This document shows positions 1 to 8,190 of a DNA stretch of 64,000 bases, one piece after another; position 1 is the first letter of the stretch, and each line of letters opens with the position of its first letter. A program made the position numbers and the translations under genes. The DNA comes from Sporosarcina quadrami. GTDB lineage: Bacteria > Bacillota > Bacilli > Bacillales_A > Planococcaceae. A model generated the notes under the pieces. The model did not search any database. It was not told where the DNA came from and worked only from the letters and a program-made list of their open reading frames with translations. The stretch spans positions 212,987-276,986 of the forward strand of contig NZ_JACSQN010000003.1 of NCBI RefSeq assembly GCF_014836615.1, written 5' to 3'.

Positions 1-1
1 A

Positions 2-481
2 AAGTCGCTCGTTCTTGGAGGAGCGATCATCCGACTTGATATCCGTACGAAATTCTTATTGTTCGTCGGACATGTTTCAAAGAAAATTGTTCCGTATATG
101 TTGCTATACAAACTGTTGGCGTACATTGTCATGCCTCAGAAAAAGCATGAAGAATCCCGTATGGTTTTCGTTAATGAAGCGAAGAAGATGTGTCAGAAAG
201 AGTTTGTTAAATGGTTTTCATTGACACAGTTAATCAATCCCTATTTATCACGACTACAAATATCGACGACGTCCATTCCGACGTTGTTTCTGATGGGTGA
301 TGAAGACTATCTGTTCATCCCGCCGGTTGAGAAAGTTGTGAAAGACATAGCGACGTTTGAAATGATTACGATTAAAGATTCGGGACATGTATGTAACATC
401 GATCAACCGGATGAGTTTAACCGGCTGTCCATCAATTATATCGCTCGTATTGAACGTCAAAACGCAGCCATCCTTGTTTAA
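2..481 (+). CDS. Alpha/beta hydrolase, C-terminal part (5' end outside window)
   Basis: The reading frame is already open at the window edge, so only about the last 159 residues are seen. They fit the C-terminal half of an alpha/beta-hydrolase fold: a lid-like helical stretch, then FLMGDEDYLF, which would carry the acidic residue of the triad, and DSGHVCNIDQPDEF, which would carry the catalytic His close to the end. The nucleophile elbow must lie upstream of position 1, so substrate class cannot be judged. The gene ends in a hairpin shared with the convergent hmp gene. Family assignment is by motif pattern only; an aminoacrylate-hydrolase-like or lipase-like enzyme are both possible. Confidence 0.75.
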   Translation, partial: KSLVLGGAIIRLDIRTKFLLFVGHVSKKIVPYMLLYKLLAYIVMPQKKHEESRMVFVNEAKKMCQKEFVKWFSLTQLINPYLSRLQISTTSIPTLFLMGDEDYLFIPPVEKVVKDIATFEMITIKDSGHVCNIDQPDEFNRLSINYIARIERQNAAILV

Positions 482-497
482 GGGAGGCTGCGTTTTT
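461..497 (+). terminator. Intrinsic terminator of the hydrolase gene
   Basis: AACGCAGCC (461-469) pairs with GGCTGCGTT (486-494) and is followed by a T run. The left arm lies inside the last codons of the hydrolase gene and the structure sits 8 bp from the end of hmp. Confidence 0.8.
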
Positions 498-504
498 GGT
501 TTTA

Positions 505-1692
505 TTAAACCTGAACTAATTCAAGTTGTTCGGCCGGACCGAAGAATTCAAAGTGGATTTTCTCGTTAGCAACGCCATTTTTATGCAATGCGGATACGAC
601 TGCTTGCATGAACGGTGTTGGCCCACATACATACACGTCGCTGCCTTTTAAGACATGTTCAGCTAAGAAATCAGCTGTGATGAAACCATCGCCTTCTTCT
701 GAAAAAAGTGCTTTATACGTTGAATTTGACAATTTTTCATTAATATCATTTAAGACGTTATGAAATGCCTGATGGCTGCGTGTACGTGCAGAGTGCAAGA
801 ACGCAACCGGACGATTCGGTGTTTCGTTTGCAATTGTTTCGTACATTGCCATCATAGGCGTGATTCCAACTCCACCACTGATTAACGTTACAGGAGTTTC
901 GCTGTCAGTATCCAAGAAGAAATCGCCTGCGGGAGCACTCAATTCAACTGTATCACCGACATTAAGATTTTTATGAATATGAACAGAAGCTTTACCGTTA
1001 GGCATGCACTCATCTTCACGTTTTACCGAAATACGGAATGTATCGTTACCGGGCGCTTGAGATAAGCTATATTGACGATTGATCATATATTCATCTCCAG
1101 GGATCTGGAAACGGATTGTAATGTATTGCCCAGGTTTGTAAGAAGGAAGTTTCTTTCCGTCAACGGGTTTGAAATAGAATGACGTGATGACGTCGCTCTC
1201 TTGAACCTTTTCGACAATAGTGAAGTCCTTGAAAGTTCTCCAACCTTCATTTTCCGCTTCGACTGTGTCATACATATCCTTTTCTACGCCGATGAATGCA
1301 TCAGCAATGACGCCGTAAGCTTCTCCCCATGCTGTGATTATTTCAGGAGTTGCCGCGTCACCAAGCACTTCTTTGATTGCACCAAGAAGATGGTAGCCGA
1401 CAATCGGATAATGTTCTGGCAAGATACCGAGTGAACGGTGTTTGTGTGAAATCTGGATGACTGCCGGCAAGATGGCACCCAGATTATCGATGTTCGCTGC
1501 AGCTGCATATACGGCATTTGCAAGTGCTGTCTGTTGACGACCTCTAGATTGGTTAGCGTGGTTGAAAATATTTAATAACTCTGGGTGGGCTTCGAACATG
1601 TTTTTATAGAAGACTGTTGTAATTGTTTTTCCGTGTTGTTCAAGAACAGGTACTGTAGATTTTACGATATCGATTGTTTGTTGAGATAGCAT
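505..1692 (-). CDS. hmp: Flavohemoglobin (nitric oxide dioxygenase)
   Basis: Cytosolic NO dioxygenase that turns NO plus O2 into nitrate using NAD(P)H. Residues 1-140 are the globin domain with Tyr29, Gln53 and proximal His85 in the canonical positions; the middle holds the FAD site RQYSLS; the C-terminal reductase domain has GGVGITPMM for NAD(P)H and ends with the usual FFGP segment. Length (395 aa) is normal. The ATG at 1692 is chosen over the GTG three codons upstream (1701), because AAAGG lies only 2 nt before the GTG. It is divergent from nsrR, and a palindromic NsrR-type operator lies between them, so NO-inducible expression is likely. Confidence 0.95.
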   Translation of the reverse strand: MLSQQTIDIVKSTVPVLEQHGKTITTVFYKNMFEAHPELLNIFNHANQSRGRQQTALANAVYAAAANIDNLGAILPAVIQISHKHRSLGILPEHYPIVGYHLLGAIKEVLGDAATPEIITAWGEAYGVIADAFIGVEKDMYDTVEAENEGWRTFKDFTIVEKVQESDVITSFYFKPVDGKKLPSYKPGQYITIRFQIPGDEYMINRQYSLSQAPGNDTFRISVKREDECMPNGKASVHIHKNLNVGDTVELSAPAGDFFLDTDSETPVTLISGGVGITPMMAMYETIANETPNRPVAFLHSARTRSHQAFHNVLNDINEKLSNSTYKALFSEEGDGFITADFLAEHVLKGSDVYVCGPTPFMQAVVSALHKNGVANEKIHFEFFGPAEQLELVQV

Positions 1693-1748
1693 GTGATGCA
1701 CAACCTTTCTTGTTTTGTTAATTCCACAATAAACGATAAAACGGTTTA

Positions 1749-1771
1749 AAGATATATTTTAAATGCATCTT
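1749..1771. promoter_or_regulatory. Candidate NsrR operator between hmp and nsrR
   Basis: A 23-bp imperfect palindrome begins AAGATATATTT and ends AAATGCATCTT; 9 of 11 arm pairs match around a central T. The AT-rich ATRTATYTTAAAT pattern resembles the known Bacillus NsrR site. Its place between the NO-detoxifying gene and the NO-sensing repressor is what one expects; binding is inferred. Confidence 0.65.
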
Positions 1772-1854
1772 TATAAAGTGTTTAAACTTTAGACACATTT
1801 CTTTCACGATACGGACATAATCGCTATAATAGGTTGTGAATGGCGGTGGGAATT

Positions 1855-2298
1855 ATGCGGCTAACTTTATATACAGATTTTTCATTACGCGTGCTGATCT
1901 ATTTGGGTGCGAAAGATATAGGCGAATTGTCGACAATCCAGGAGATTTCCGACCGTTATGAAATCTCTAAAAACCATTTGACGAAAGTTGTCCATGAACT
2001 AGGGAAGATGGGGATTGTCGAAACGGTGCGTGGAAGAGGCGGAGGCATCCGTTTGAAAAAGAAGCCTGAAGAGATAAATGTTGGAGAGCTTGTACGCAGG
2101 ACAGAAGATGATTTTTATCTCGTCGAATGTTTTCGTCCTGGTGATAATCATTGTATCTTGACAAGTGCATGCAGGTTGAAAGGCGTTCTGCATGAAGCTT
2201 TGCTAGCGTATCTTGCTGTATTGGACAAATACACGATCCAAGATTTCATTGTGAATAAAGAGGAACTTGAAGCCATTCTGTTCAATGACCCTTTATGA
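1855..2298 (+). CDS. nsrR: NO-sensitive Rrf2-family repressor NsrR
   Basis: Rrf2-family winged-helix repressor of 147 aa with a [4Fe-4S] cluster that is lost or nitrosylated by NO. MRLTLYTDFSLRVLIYL is the typical family N-terminus; the recognition helix region holds SKNHLTKVVHELG and the wing RGRGGGIRL. Three cysteines, C92, C100 and C106, are the expected cluster ligands. Start 1855 is chosen over an in-frame ATG at 1840 because GGTGGG sits 4-5 nt upstream and the N-terminus then matches the family. A TATAAT at 1825-1830 may be its -10. Divergent hmp is the probable target. Confidence 0.92.
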   Translation: MRLTLYTDFSLRVLIYLGAKDIGELSTIQEISDRYEISKNHLTKVVHELGKMGIVETVRGRGGGIRLKKKPEEINVGELVRRTEDDFYLVECFRPGDNHCILTSACRLKGVLHEALLAYLAVLDKYTIQDFIVNKEELEAILFNDPL

Positions 2299-2340
2299 TA
2301 GAATAAATAGGAATATAGATACCAACAGGAGGATATACCA

Positions 2341-3267
2341 ATGGGTAAAGTTTTAGTTTTTGGACATAAAAATCCTGATACCGATTCCATAACTTCGGCT
2401 ATCAGCTATGCTTATTTGAAAAAACAGATCGGAATGGATGCAGAAGCTGTCCGTCTCGGATCGATTTCCGGAGAAACTGCATTTGCACTTGGCCAGTTCG
2501 GATTCGAGGCACCACGACTAATTGAAAAAGCAGCAGATGAGGCGCAGCAAGTCATTCTTGTCGATCATAATGAAAAGCAACAGAGTGTAGATGATCTTGA
2601 TGATGTACAAGTAATTGAAGTTGTTGACCATCATCGAATTGCCAACTTCCAGACGGCAGATCCACTTTACTATCGTGCGGAGCCTGTTGGATGTACGGCT
2701 ACGATTTTAAAGAAGTTGTATAAAGAGCATGATGTGGAGATTCCAAAAGAAATCGCGGGACTCATGTTGTCGGCGATCATTTCAGATTCACTTTTGTTCA
2801 AATCACCGACTTTTACGGAAGAAGACCGTAAAGCGGCCGAAGAGTTGGCGGTCATCGCAGAAGTGGATGCGGAAAGTTATGGCCTTGACATGTTGAAGGC
2901 TGGCGCGGATTTGAGTGGGAAATCTCTTGAAGAGCTTGTGACGCTGGATGCGAAGGAATTTACGATTGGTGATGCGAAAATTGAAATCGCGCAAGTGAAT
3001 GCGATTGAAGTGAATGACGTGCTTGAACGTCAAGTGGAGCTTGAAGTGTTGCTCAACAGCATTATTGAAGAGAAGGATTTGCAACTGTTCTTGTTTGTTG
3101 TGACAGATATTCTGAATAACGATTCGACTGTTATCGCACTCGGACAAGCGGCAGATCGTGCTTGTGCTGCCTTTAATGTAGGTTTGACGGATAATCGAGG
3201 CGTATTTAAAGGTGTCGTTTCACGTAAAAAGCAAATTGTTCCGATTTTGACAGAAGCGCTTAAGTGA
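2341..3267 (+). CDS. ppaC: Manganese-dependent inorganic pyrophosphatase (family II)
   Basis: Hydrolyses pyrophosphate to phosphate in the cytosol, pulling biosynthetic reactions forward. DHH-superfamily phosphoesterase: GHKNPDTDS near the N-terminus, DHNE around residue 75 and [10 protein letters not shown] around residue 98 supply the Mn ligands; the C-terminal DHHA2 domain ends with [14 protein letters not shown], carrying the substrate-binding SRKKQ motif. At 308 aa it is full length. AGGAGG lies 9 nt before the ATG. It follows nsrR by 42 bp but probably has its own control. A strong terminator follows, then a tandem-repeat array. Confidence 0.96.
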   Translation: MGKVLVFGHKNPDTDSITSAISYAYLKKQIGMDAEAVRLGSISGETAFALGQFGFEAPRLIEKAADEAQQVILVDHNEKQQSVDDLDDVQVIEVVDHHRIANFQTADPLYYRAEPVGCTATILKKLYKEHDVEIPKEIAGLMLSAIISDSLLFKSPTFTEEDRKAAEELAVIAEVDAESYGLDMLKAGADLSGKSLEELVTLDAKEFTIGDAKIEIAQVNAIEVNDVLERQVELEVLLNSIIEEKDLQLFLFVVTDILNNDSTVIALGQAADRACAAFNVGLTDNRGVFKGVVSRKKQIVPILTEALK

Positions 3268-3274
3268 ATAGTTG

Positions 3275-3314
3275 AACAGGGCCGTGCATATTGTATGCAC
3301 GGCCTGTTTTTTTG
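3275..3314 (+). terminator. Intrinsic terminator of ppaC
   Basis: AACAGGCCGTGCATA-type arms: GCCGTGCATA (3281-3290) pairs with TATGCACGGC, flanked by AACAGG/CCTGTT, and ends in eight T. Strong rho-independent structure. Confidence 0.9.
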
Positions 3315-3328
3315 GTGAATGCGTCGAT

Positions 3329-3548
3329 ATTGAGCGGTAAAGCATTGACATTGAGCGTTTCGCGTGCGCTATTGAGCGGTGATGGAGTGACATTGATGTT
3401 TCACGTTCGCTATTGAGCGGTGATGGATTGACATTGAGCGTTTCGCGTGCGCTATTGAGCGGTGATGGAGTGACATTGAGCGTTCCACGTTCGCTATTGA
3501 GCGGTGATGGATTGCTATTGAGCGTTCCACGCGCGCTATTGAGCGGTT
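3329..3548. repeat. Tandem array, 42-bp period made of two 21-bp half units (core ATTGAGCGGT)
   Basis: ATTGAGCGGT starts at 3329, 3371, 3412, 3454, 3496 and 3538, so the step is 42 bp except one 41-bp unit that lost one base. Each unit has a second half starting ATTGAGCGTT 21 bp later. The spacers GATGGATTGAC and TCGCGTGCGCT vary slightly (GATGGAGTGAC, CCACGTTCGCT). The array fills the gap between the convergent genes ppaC and the Rieske oxidoreductase, 15 nt after the ppaC terminator. Because 21 is a multiple of three, spurious frames run through it; no start with a ribosome binding site is evident. Confidence 0.95.
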
Positions 3549-3557
3549 GCATACGGT

Positions 3558-4934
3558 TTAATTCAAATCCAGCGGTTTTCTCGCAGGTCCTTCAAGTACC
3601 GAGCCGTCACTTCGGAATCGTGAGCCGTGGCACGGGCAGTCCCATGTCTGGTCAGCTTCATTCCAACGTGTCCGGCATCCCATATGTGTACAAATCGGTG
3701 AATCGGTACGTGTAATGTGTCCGCCCGTGAATTCTTTCAATACGAGCCCTGTGTTGCGCAACGCCTGCAACAGAAATGATCCGAATCCGGTGCGGTCCGG
3801 TGCGTATAAGGCGATGGCTTTATTTTCTCGACCGACAATTTGATCACTGATGATGCGTGCGCTAGCGATGGAATTCGTCAAGCCCCATTTCCGATATCCC
3901 GTACTAATGAAGACATAAGGCATACTCGATGAGATGATGCCCGCATAAGGGATGAGGTCTGGTGTAGAAGGATCTTGGGCAGACCATCTATAGTCGAATG
4001 GTTCAAGTTGATAGATGTCCTTTAATTCTTTCGATAGTTTTTCGTAGTGGATATGCGTCTCTTTTTCCATCCCAGCAACATGAGCTTCGCCAGACAGTAA
4101 AAAATGAGTCTTCCCATCAATGAACACCGTCCGTACAGAACGTTTTGGTTTATCCACTGAAATGTATTGTCCTTGCAAGGGCATATTTGCCGGTGCTGAA
4201 ACGATATAAGATCGATTCACACTTAACTTTAGAATTTGTAGTCCTCGTAAAGCCTCGATGGGATAATGCGTACATAAGATCAGATTACGGAATTGGATTT
4301 CGTGTTGACGAGATGTTTGCAACAATCGTTTTTTCAAGTCCATCAGCTGGACGTCTGTCTGCTCGAAAATGCGTGCGCCTGCTTTCACAGCGAGTTCAGC
4401 CAAGTGCTGACCAAAACGAACAGGATGGATTTGGGCTTGATGGGGAATCGTCAAAATAGCCTCTGTCTTTAACGGCAATTCGCTACTCCGTCCTAGCTCT
4501 CCTGGTATTCGTAAAGCATCATATGCTTGCTTTTCCGCCTTCAATTGTTCCGTCCCATAGCGAGATTGAGAGAACATGATGGAATCAGCGTTGCGTAATT
4601 CATCACCCTCAGCAAATGTCCTCCCGAACTCCATCGCTTTTCGGTTCACTTCATAATAGAGTTTCGCATTATCGTGGCCGAATTGTTTAATCAAATCCGC
4701 GTAAACGAGGTCGTGTTGGACTGTCAGTTTGCCAGTTGAATTGCCTGTAGCTCCCGAAAGGATCGAGTCTTTTTCCAACAGAATGACATCGACTCCCTCT
4801 TTAGCAAGAAAGTACGCATTGGCAATTCCGCTTAGTCCACCGCCAATTATGCACACATCGCACGCCACATCCCCTTCCAAAGGGGGAAAGGCCTTCTTTT
4901 TGTAAGCCGTTTGCAGCCAGAGTGAATTATTCAT
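3558..4934 (-). CDS. FAD-dependent oxidoreductase with C-terminal Rieske [2Fe-2S] domain (YhfW-like)
   Basis: A DAO-type FAD oxidoreductase fused to a Rieske iron-sulfur domain. The N-terminus has the dinucleotide-binding pattern CIIGGGLSGIANAY followed by an acidic strand end (LLEKDS). The C-terminus carries the Rieske cluster motifs CTHMGC and CPCHGSRF, giving the two Cys and two His ligands. Bacillus subtilis YhfW has the same layout; substrate is unknown. The ATG at 4934 has GGAGG 7-8 nt upstream; an in-frame TTG at 4940 is less well placed. The protein (458 aa) stops soon after the Rieske domain. It is the last gene before the 42-bp repeat array. Confidence 0.88.
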   Translation of the reverse strand: MNNSLWLQTAYKKKAFPPLEGDVACDVCIIGGGLSGIANAYFLAKEGVDVILLEKDSILSGATGNSTGKLTVQHDLVYADLIKQFGHDNAKLYYEVNRKAMEFGRTFAEGDELRNADSIMFSQSRYGTEQLKAEKQAYDALRIPGELGRSSELPLKTEAILTIPHQAQIHPVRFGQHLAELAVKAGARIFEQTDVQLMDLKKRLLQTSRQHEIQFRNLILCTHYPIEALRGLQILKLSVNRSYIVSAPANMPLQGQYISVDKPKRSVRTVFIDGKTHFLLSGEAHVAGMEKETHIHYEKLSKELKDIYQLEPFDYRWSAQDPSTPDLIPYAGIISSSMPYVFISTGYRKWGLTNSIASARIISDQIVGRENKAIALYAPDRTGFGSFLLQALRNTGLVLKEFTGGHITRTDSPICTHMGCRTRWNEADQTWDCPCHGSRFRSDGSVLEGPARKPLDLN

Positions 4935-5036
4935 CGTCAATCCTCCATATAATTGTCTATATAACCAGTAGTAGGCATATTCATTGTTGCCAAGTTGGAA
5001 GGAATCTAAAATAGAGGAAGAGAGGTGGGCGTTAAA

Positions 5037-5744
5037 ATGAAAATTGAAATTTGGTCAGATTATGTATGTCCGTTCTGTTATATCGGAAAAAGAAGATTGG
5101 AAGAGGCACTTTCGTCAACAGGTTTGACGGATAAAGCAGAAATTGTTTTCAAAGCTTATCAGCTGGATCCAAACACGCCAATTGATACAAAAGCATTATC
5201 GCTTGATGGATTAGCGAAGAAATTCAATGTCGGACTTGATGAAGCAAAAAACATGATGACGAACGTTGCAGAACAGGCGAAGACAGTCGGTCTTAACTAC
5301 AATATTGACGAAATGAGATCGGCGAACACGTTCAATGCACACAGACTTGCCAAGCTTGCAGAACAAGTTGGGAAAGCGGCAGCTGTTTCAGAACGATTGA
5401 TGGAAGGCTCTTTCATTAAAGGAGAAGCTCTGGGCGAAGAAGAAACATTGCTGCGTATTGCTGATGAAACAGGCATCTCTCGCGAACGCGCGACAGAAAT
5501 GCTGTCCTCCGATGAGTTTTCTGATGATGTCCGCAATGACATTACAGAAGCTGGCCAAATCGGTGTGCAAGGTGTACCGTTCTTCGTCATCAATCGTAAA
5601 TACGCAATTTCAGGAGCACAGTCATCTGAAGTCTTTGCTGAGGCATTGGAAAAAGTGGCAAAGGAAGAGGGCCTTCAACCCCAATTGAAAATATTAAGTA
5701 GCGATGGCAATGGTGTATGCAAAGATGATCAATGTGATTTCTGA
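5037..5744 (+). CDS. DsbA-family (FrnE-like) thiol oxidoreductase
   Basis: Thioredoxin-fold protein of the DsbA/FrnE group, 235 aa. The active site CPFC lies at residues 11-14 (IEIWSDYVCPFCYIG), an alpha-helical insert fills the middle, and GVQGVPFFVINRKYAISGAQ carries the cis-proline loop. No signal peptide is present, so it acts in the cytosol. The extreme C-terminus has two more Cys (GVCKDDQC), which may form a second redox pair. ATG 5037 is chosen because the GAGGTG ribosome binding site overlaps the upstream in-frame GTG at 5025. Single gene with its own terminator. Confidence 0.9.
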   Translation: MKIEIWSDYVCPFCYIGKRRLEEALSSTGLTDKAEIVFKAYQLDPNTPIDTKALSLDGLAKKFNVGLDEAKNMMTNVAEQAKTVGLNYNIDEMRSANTFNAHRLAKLAEQVGKAAAVSERLMEGSFIKGEALGEEETLLRIADETGISRERATEMLSSDEFSDDVRNDITEAGQIGVQGVPFFVINRKYAISGAQSSEVFAEALEKVAKEEGLQPQLKILSSDGNGVCKDDQCDF

Positions 5745-5807
5745 ATGAAAAATAATAATAGGCGAGCGGCTCATTTATGTCGATAATAGCTCGTTTCGAA
5801 TGATTAT

Positions 5808-5847
5808 GACTGTCCATGCTCTTAATAAGGCAAGGACAGTCTTTTTC
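5808..5847 (+). terminator. Intrinsic terminator after the FrnE-like gene
   Basis: GACTGTCC (5808-5815) pairs with GGACAGTC (5834-5841), followed by TTTTT. Confidence 0.8.
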
Positions 5848-5901
5848 TCGGCTTTCAGAAGGCTGAGGGACAAATAAAACGGGTTAACGAAGAATAATCG
5901 C

Positions 5902-5930
5902 TTGTCAAAAAAGCAGATTGCAAGCATACT
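5902..5930 (+). promoter_or_regulatory. Probable sigma-A promoter of murB with a long leader
   Basis: TTGTCA (5902-5907), 17-bp spacer, CATACT (5925-5930). Transcription from here leaves a leader of about 150 nt before murB; it contains a perfect 9-bp inverted repeat, GATTTTCTG (5945-5953) and CAGAAAATC (5979-5987). The 345-bp stretch 5745-6089 holds no other convincing gene; a possible 23-codon TTG frame at 5959 is not supported. Confidence 0.55.
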
Positions 5931-6089
5931 TATAGGAGTGAAAGGATTTTCTGCTCGCTTGAAAAAAATGCTTTACAACAGAAAATCGAATGGATATACC
6001 TTGTTAGGCAAGGGAATGCCCCCTGGATGAAAGGCATCAAACTGCCATGTCGTGTCAGGATTTTACTAACTCGAAAGGATTGTGTTTTG

Positions 6090-7004
6090 ATGTCAAAGTA
6101 TCTTTGGCTTGAAGATCTAAAGCATAAAGTAAAAATTGGTGATGTACTTATAGACGAACCGTTGAATAGATATACTAAAACTAAACTTGGTGGCTCTGCT
6201 GATGTGTTGGTCATCCCTGGAACAATGAGTGAAATGGAAAGCACTGTACGCTATTCGAATCAGCATAATATACCTCTTCTTTTACTTGGCAATGGCTCCA
6301 ATATGGTTGTGAGGGATGGCGGGGTAAGAGGCATTGTCCTGCACCTGTCGAAACTTGATAAAATCATAATAGACGGCACAAATGTTCATGCGGAATCGGG
6401 TGCTCATATTATAGATGTTTCAAAACATGCTGCGAAGGCAGGTTTAACAGGACTTGAATTTGCATGCGGGATTCCCGGAAGCATTGGTGGCGCAATGGCG
6501 ATGAATGCAGGTGCTTATGGTGGAGAAATTAAAGATATTATCGTGCAGGCTACCGTCATGGATCGAAGCGGCAAGGTTTTCATTTTGGCAAAAGACGAAT
6601 TGGAATTAGGGTATCGAAAAAGCATTATCGCTAAAGAAGGTTATTATGTACTTTCTGCCGATTTCAAGCTTTCTGAAGGAACTCAGGAAGAAATTGATGA
6701 GAAAGTGGCAAACTTGACGTTCCAACGCGAGTCCAAACAGCCGCTCGAATATCCATCTGCAGGGAGTGTCTTTAAACGTCCTACCGGCTACTTTGCGGGG
6801 AAACTAATTCAAGATTGTGGCTTGCAAGGCAAAGGTTTTGGTGGTGCCGAAGTTTCTACGAAACATGCAGGGTTTATTGTGAATAAAAATAATGCCACTG
6901 CGTTGGATTATATTCAGACAATCGAAATGGTGAAAAGAGAAGTCAAAAAACGTTTCGATGTCGATTTGGAGTTGGAAGTGAAAATCGTAGGGGAAGAACA
7001 ATAG
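6090..7004 (+). CDS. murB: UDP-N-acetylenolpyruvoylglucosamine reductase
   Basis: Reduces the enolpyruvyl group of UDP-GlcNAc-enolpyruvate to the lactyl group of UDP-MurNAc in cytosolic peptidoglycan precursor synthesis, using NADPH and FAD. The FAD-binding part shows LLLGNGSNMVVRDGG and GIPGSIGGAMAMNAGAYGGE; the C-terminal part has PSAGSVFKRP, with the serine acid catalyst, and a late Glu in EVSTKHAGF context, typical of type IIa MurB. 304 aa. ATG 6090 with GAAAGGA upstream is preferred over 6027, which would add 21 non-family residues. Monocistronic. Confidence 0.95.
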   Translation: MSKYLWLEDLKHKVKIGDVLIDEPLNRYTKTKLGGSADVLVIPGTMSEMESTVRYSNQHNIPLLLLGNGSNMVVRDGGVRGIVLHLSKLDKIIIDGTNVHAESGAHIIDVSKHAAKAGLTGLEFACGIPGSIGGAMAMNAGAYGGEIKDIIVQATVMDRSGKVFILAKDELELGYRKSIIAKEGYYVLSADFKLSEGTQEEIDEKVANLTFQRESKQPLEYPSAGSVFKRPTGYFAGKLIQDCGLQGKGFGGAEVSTKHAGFIVNKNNATALDYIQTIEMVKREVKKRFDVDLELEVKIVGEEQ

Positions 7005-7016
7005 TTGTGAAAGGGA

Positions 7017-7054
7017 AACGGCGGATGACCCTATTGGCTGGGCCGTCCGCCGTT
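7017..7054 (+). terminator. Hairpin after murB
   Basis: AACGGCGGA (7017-7025) pairs with TCCGCCGTT (7046-7054). There is no long T run, so termination may be weak; the hairpin is followed at once by a 7-bp tandem repeat. Confidence 0.6.
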
Positions 7055-7059
7055 CTATA

Positions 7060-7087
7060 GTTAATAGTTAATGGTTAATAGTTAATG
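7060..7087. repeat. Four-copy 7-bp tandem repeat GTTAAT(A/G)
   Basis: GTTAATA, GTTAATG, GTTAATA, GTTAATG in direct succession. The last copy contains the stop codon (7082-7084) of the convergent Usp-like gene. Confidence 0.9.
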
Positions 7088-7756
7088 ATCCACTTTACAA
7101 CTCATTGATAAAGGGTCGGTTACGAGGTCGTCGACAATATGCACTTGGCACATCTTATTGTTATGCATATATTTAAAAATCCCATTGTTGAAATCTGTCC
7201 CGATTTCCTTGAAAAATATTCCTTCAAAGCGGACTTCTTTAGAAAGTGTGAAATTGATACGGTACTCGCCACGGTCTTCAACTAAATAAGCACGAACGCC
7301 TTTTTCAAATAGTTCTTCACTTTCATCTTTAATGAAACGTGCAACAGAGACGACATGAAAATCGACAAAAGTGATTTCACGTAGCAGTACGTTCATAAAG
7401 GATCCCTTAGTGATTTCTTCCCATCTGCTTTGAGCAGTTTGCCCGATTATAATTTGAGTGATGTTATGTTTGTGGGCGACTTCCTTAATAACTTTTGCGG
7501 TTGGACGCTTTTCGTTATCATGAATAATGAACTCTTCTACTTCAAGTTCATCAGCAAGTTGCTTCCACTTATCCATATACTCTGATTTTTCAGCATCAAA
7601 ATCATCGAGAGGTAGTGGATCAACGGTTAATATATACAATGGACAATCCATTATACTTGCCATTTTATGTCCACGTCTTATAAGACGTTCACCATTTGGA
7701 CCGTAGTAAACACAAACGAGAATACTCTCATCCATACGTCCCTTCACCTTGCCCAT
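7082..7756 (-). CDS. Universal-stress-protein-like protein (KdpD-type Usp domain)
   Basis: The first 130 residues match the Usp domain as found inside KdpD sensor kinases (ESILVCVYYGPNGERLIRRG, and QIIIGQTAQSRWEEI near the nucleotide loop), but there is no sensor N-terminus, no membrane segment and no kinase. About 90 extra C-terminal residues are not recognised. 224 aa from the ATG at 7756, which has AGGTG 8 nt upstream; an ATG at 7735 (MDES) is also plausible. A promoter lies upstream. Role unknown; a cytosolic nucleotide-binding stress or ion-homeostasis protein is an inference from the fold and from the adjacent Mrp operon. Confidence 0.7.
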   Translation of the reverse strand: MGKVKGRMDESILVCVYYGPNGERLIRRGHKMASIMDCPLYILTVDPLPLDDFDAEKSEYMDKWKQLADELEVEEFIIHDNEKRPTAKVIKEVAHKHNITQIIIGQTAQSRWEEITKGSFMNVLLREITFVDFHVVSVARFIKDESEELFEKGVRAYLVEDRGEYRINFTLSKEVRFEGIFFKEIGTDFNNGIFKYMHNNKMCQVHIVDDLVTDPLSMSCKVDH

Positions 7757-7816
7757 TACGGTCTTCACCTCTTACCTAATTTGTTGTGTGCACATGTACA
7801 ATTTAAAAACTTCATC

Positions 7817-7845
7817 ATTATAGCTGAATGTGTTACAAGTAACAA
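7817..7845 (-). promoter_or_regulatory. Probable sigma-A promoter of the Usp-like gene
   Basis: On the minus strand TTGTTA (7845-7840), 17-bp spacer, TATAAT (7822-7817). The spacer start contains a small palindrome, GTTAC-TTGT-AAC type. Confidence 0.55.
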
Positions 7846-8190
7846 GGGAAAAGGACATAAAATTGAAGAAAGTGCGACTGTCCTATTATTAGTGTATAAT
7901 TTCTTAATGAAATCGATTGTTACCTCTCATTTGCCTTGTTCCTGTGGCTATCATTATCCATCCAGAACCCGAAGTAGTCAAGTCCACTTGATGAAGTAGC
8001 GGAAATTTGTTACTTTTCCCGCTAATTAACAAGGTATTCATGTCAACCGTTTTGGATTCTTCATGCAGATTGTTTGTTCACCGTATTAAAAAAAGCGCAT
8101 TTTATCTGCTTTGCGGAGAATTTGTGAACTTCTACTAGATAAAAAAACTACACCAATTAGATTTATTGAAAGATTGGAGGTTTCTGCACT
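7846..8190. other. Intergenic region upstream of the Mrp operon
   Basis: About 345 bp without a gene. A TATAAT occurs at 7895-7900 but lacks a good -35, and the region is AT-rich with several short inverted repeats. It must hold the mrp promoter and a leader, but I could not pick the start site or recognise a riboswitch. GGAGG sits 10 nt before the mrpA start. Confidence 0.5.

Noticed and set aside
3329..3548. CRISPR array
   Set aside because: Core is about 10 bp, spacers are themselves repeated, and no cas genes are present. The same holds for 28130-28250 and 37067-37163.
3220..3552. 110-aa minus-strand frame through the 42-bp array (heptads of PLN type)
   Set aside because: It exists because the repeat length is a multiple of three; no ribosome binding site, overlaps ppaC end and its terminator.
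5959..6030. Short TTG-started leader peptide before murB
   Set aside because: About 23 codons, no conserved features, start next to a hairpin arm; not supported.
7846..8190. Riboswitch (for example a Na+-type element) before the Mrp operon
   Set aside because: No conserved consensus could be recognised by eye; needs a covariance-model search.
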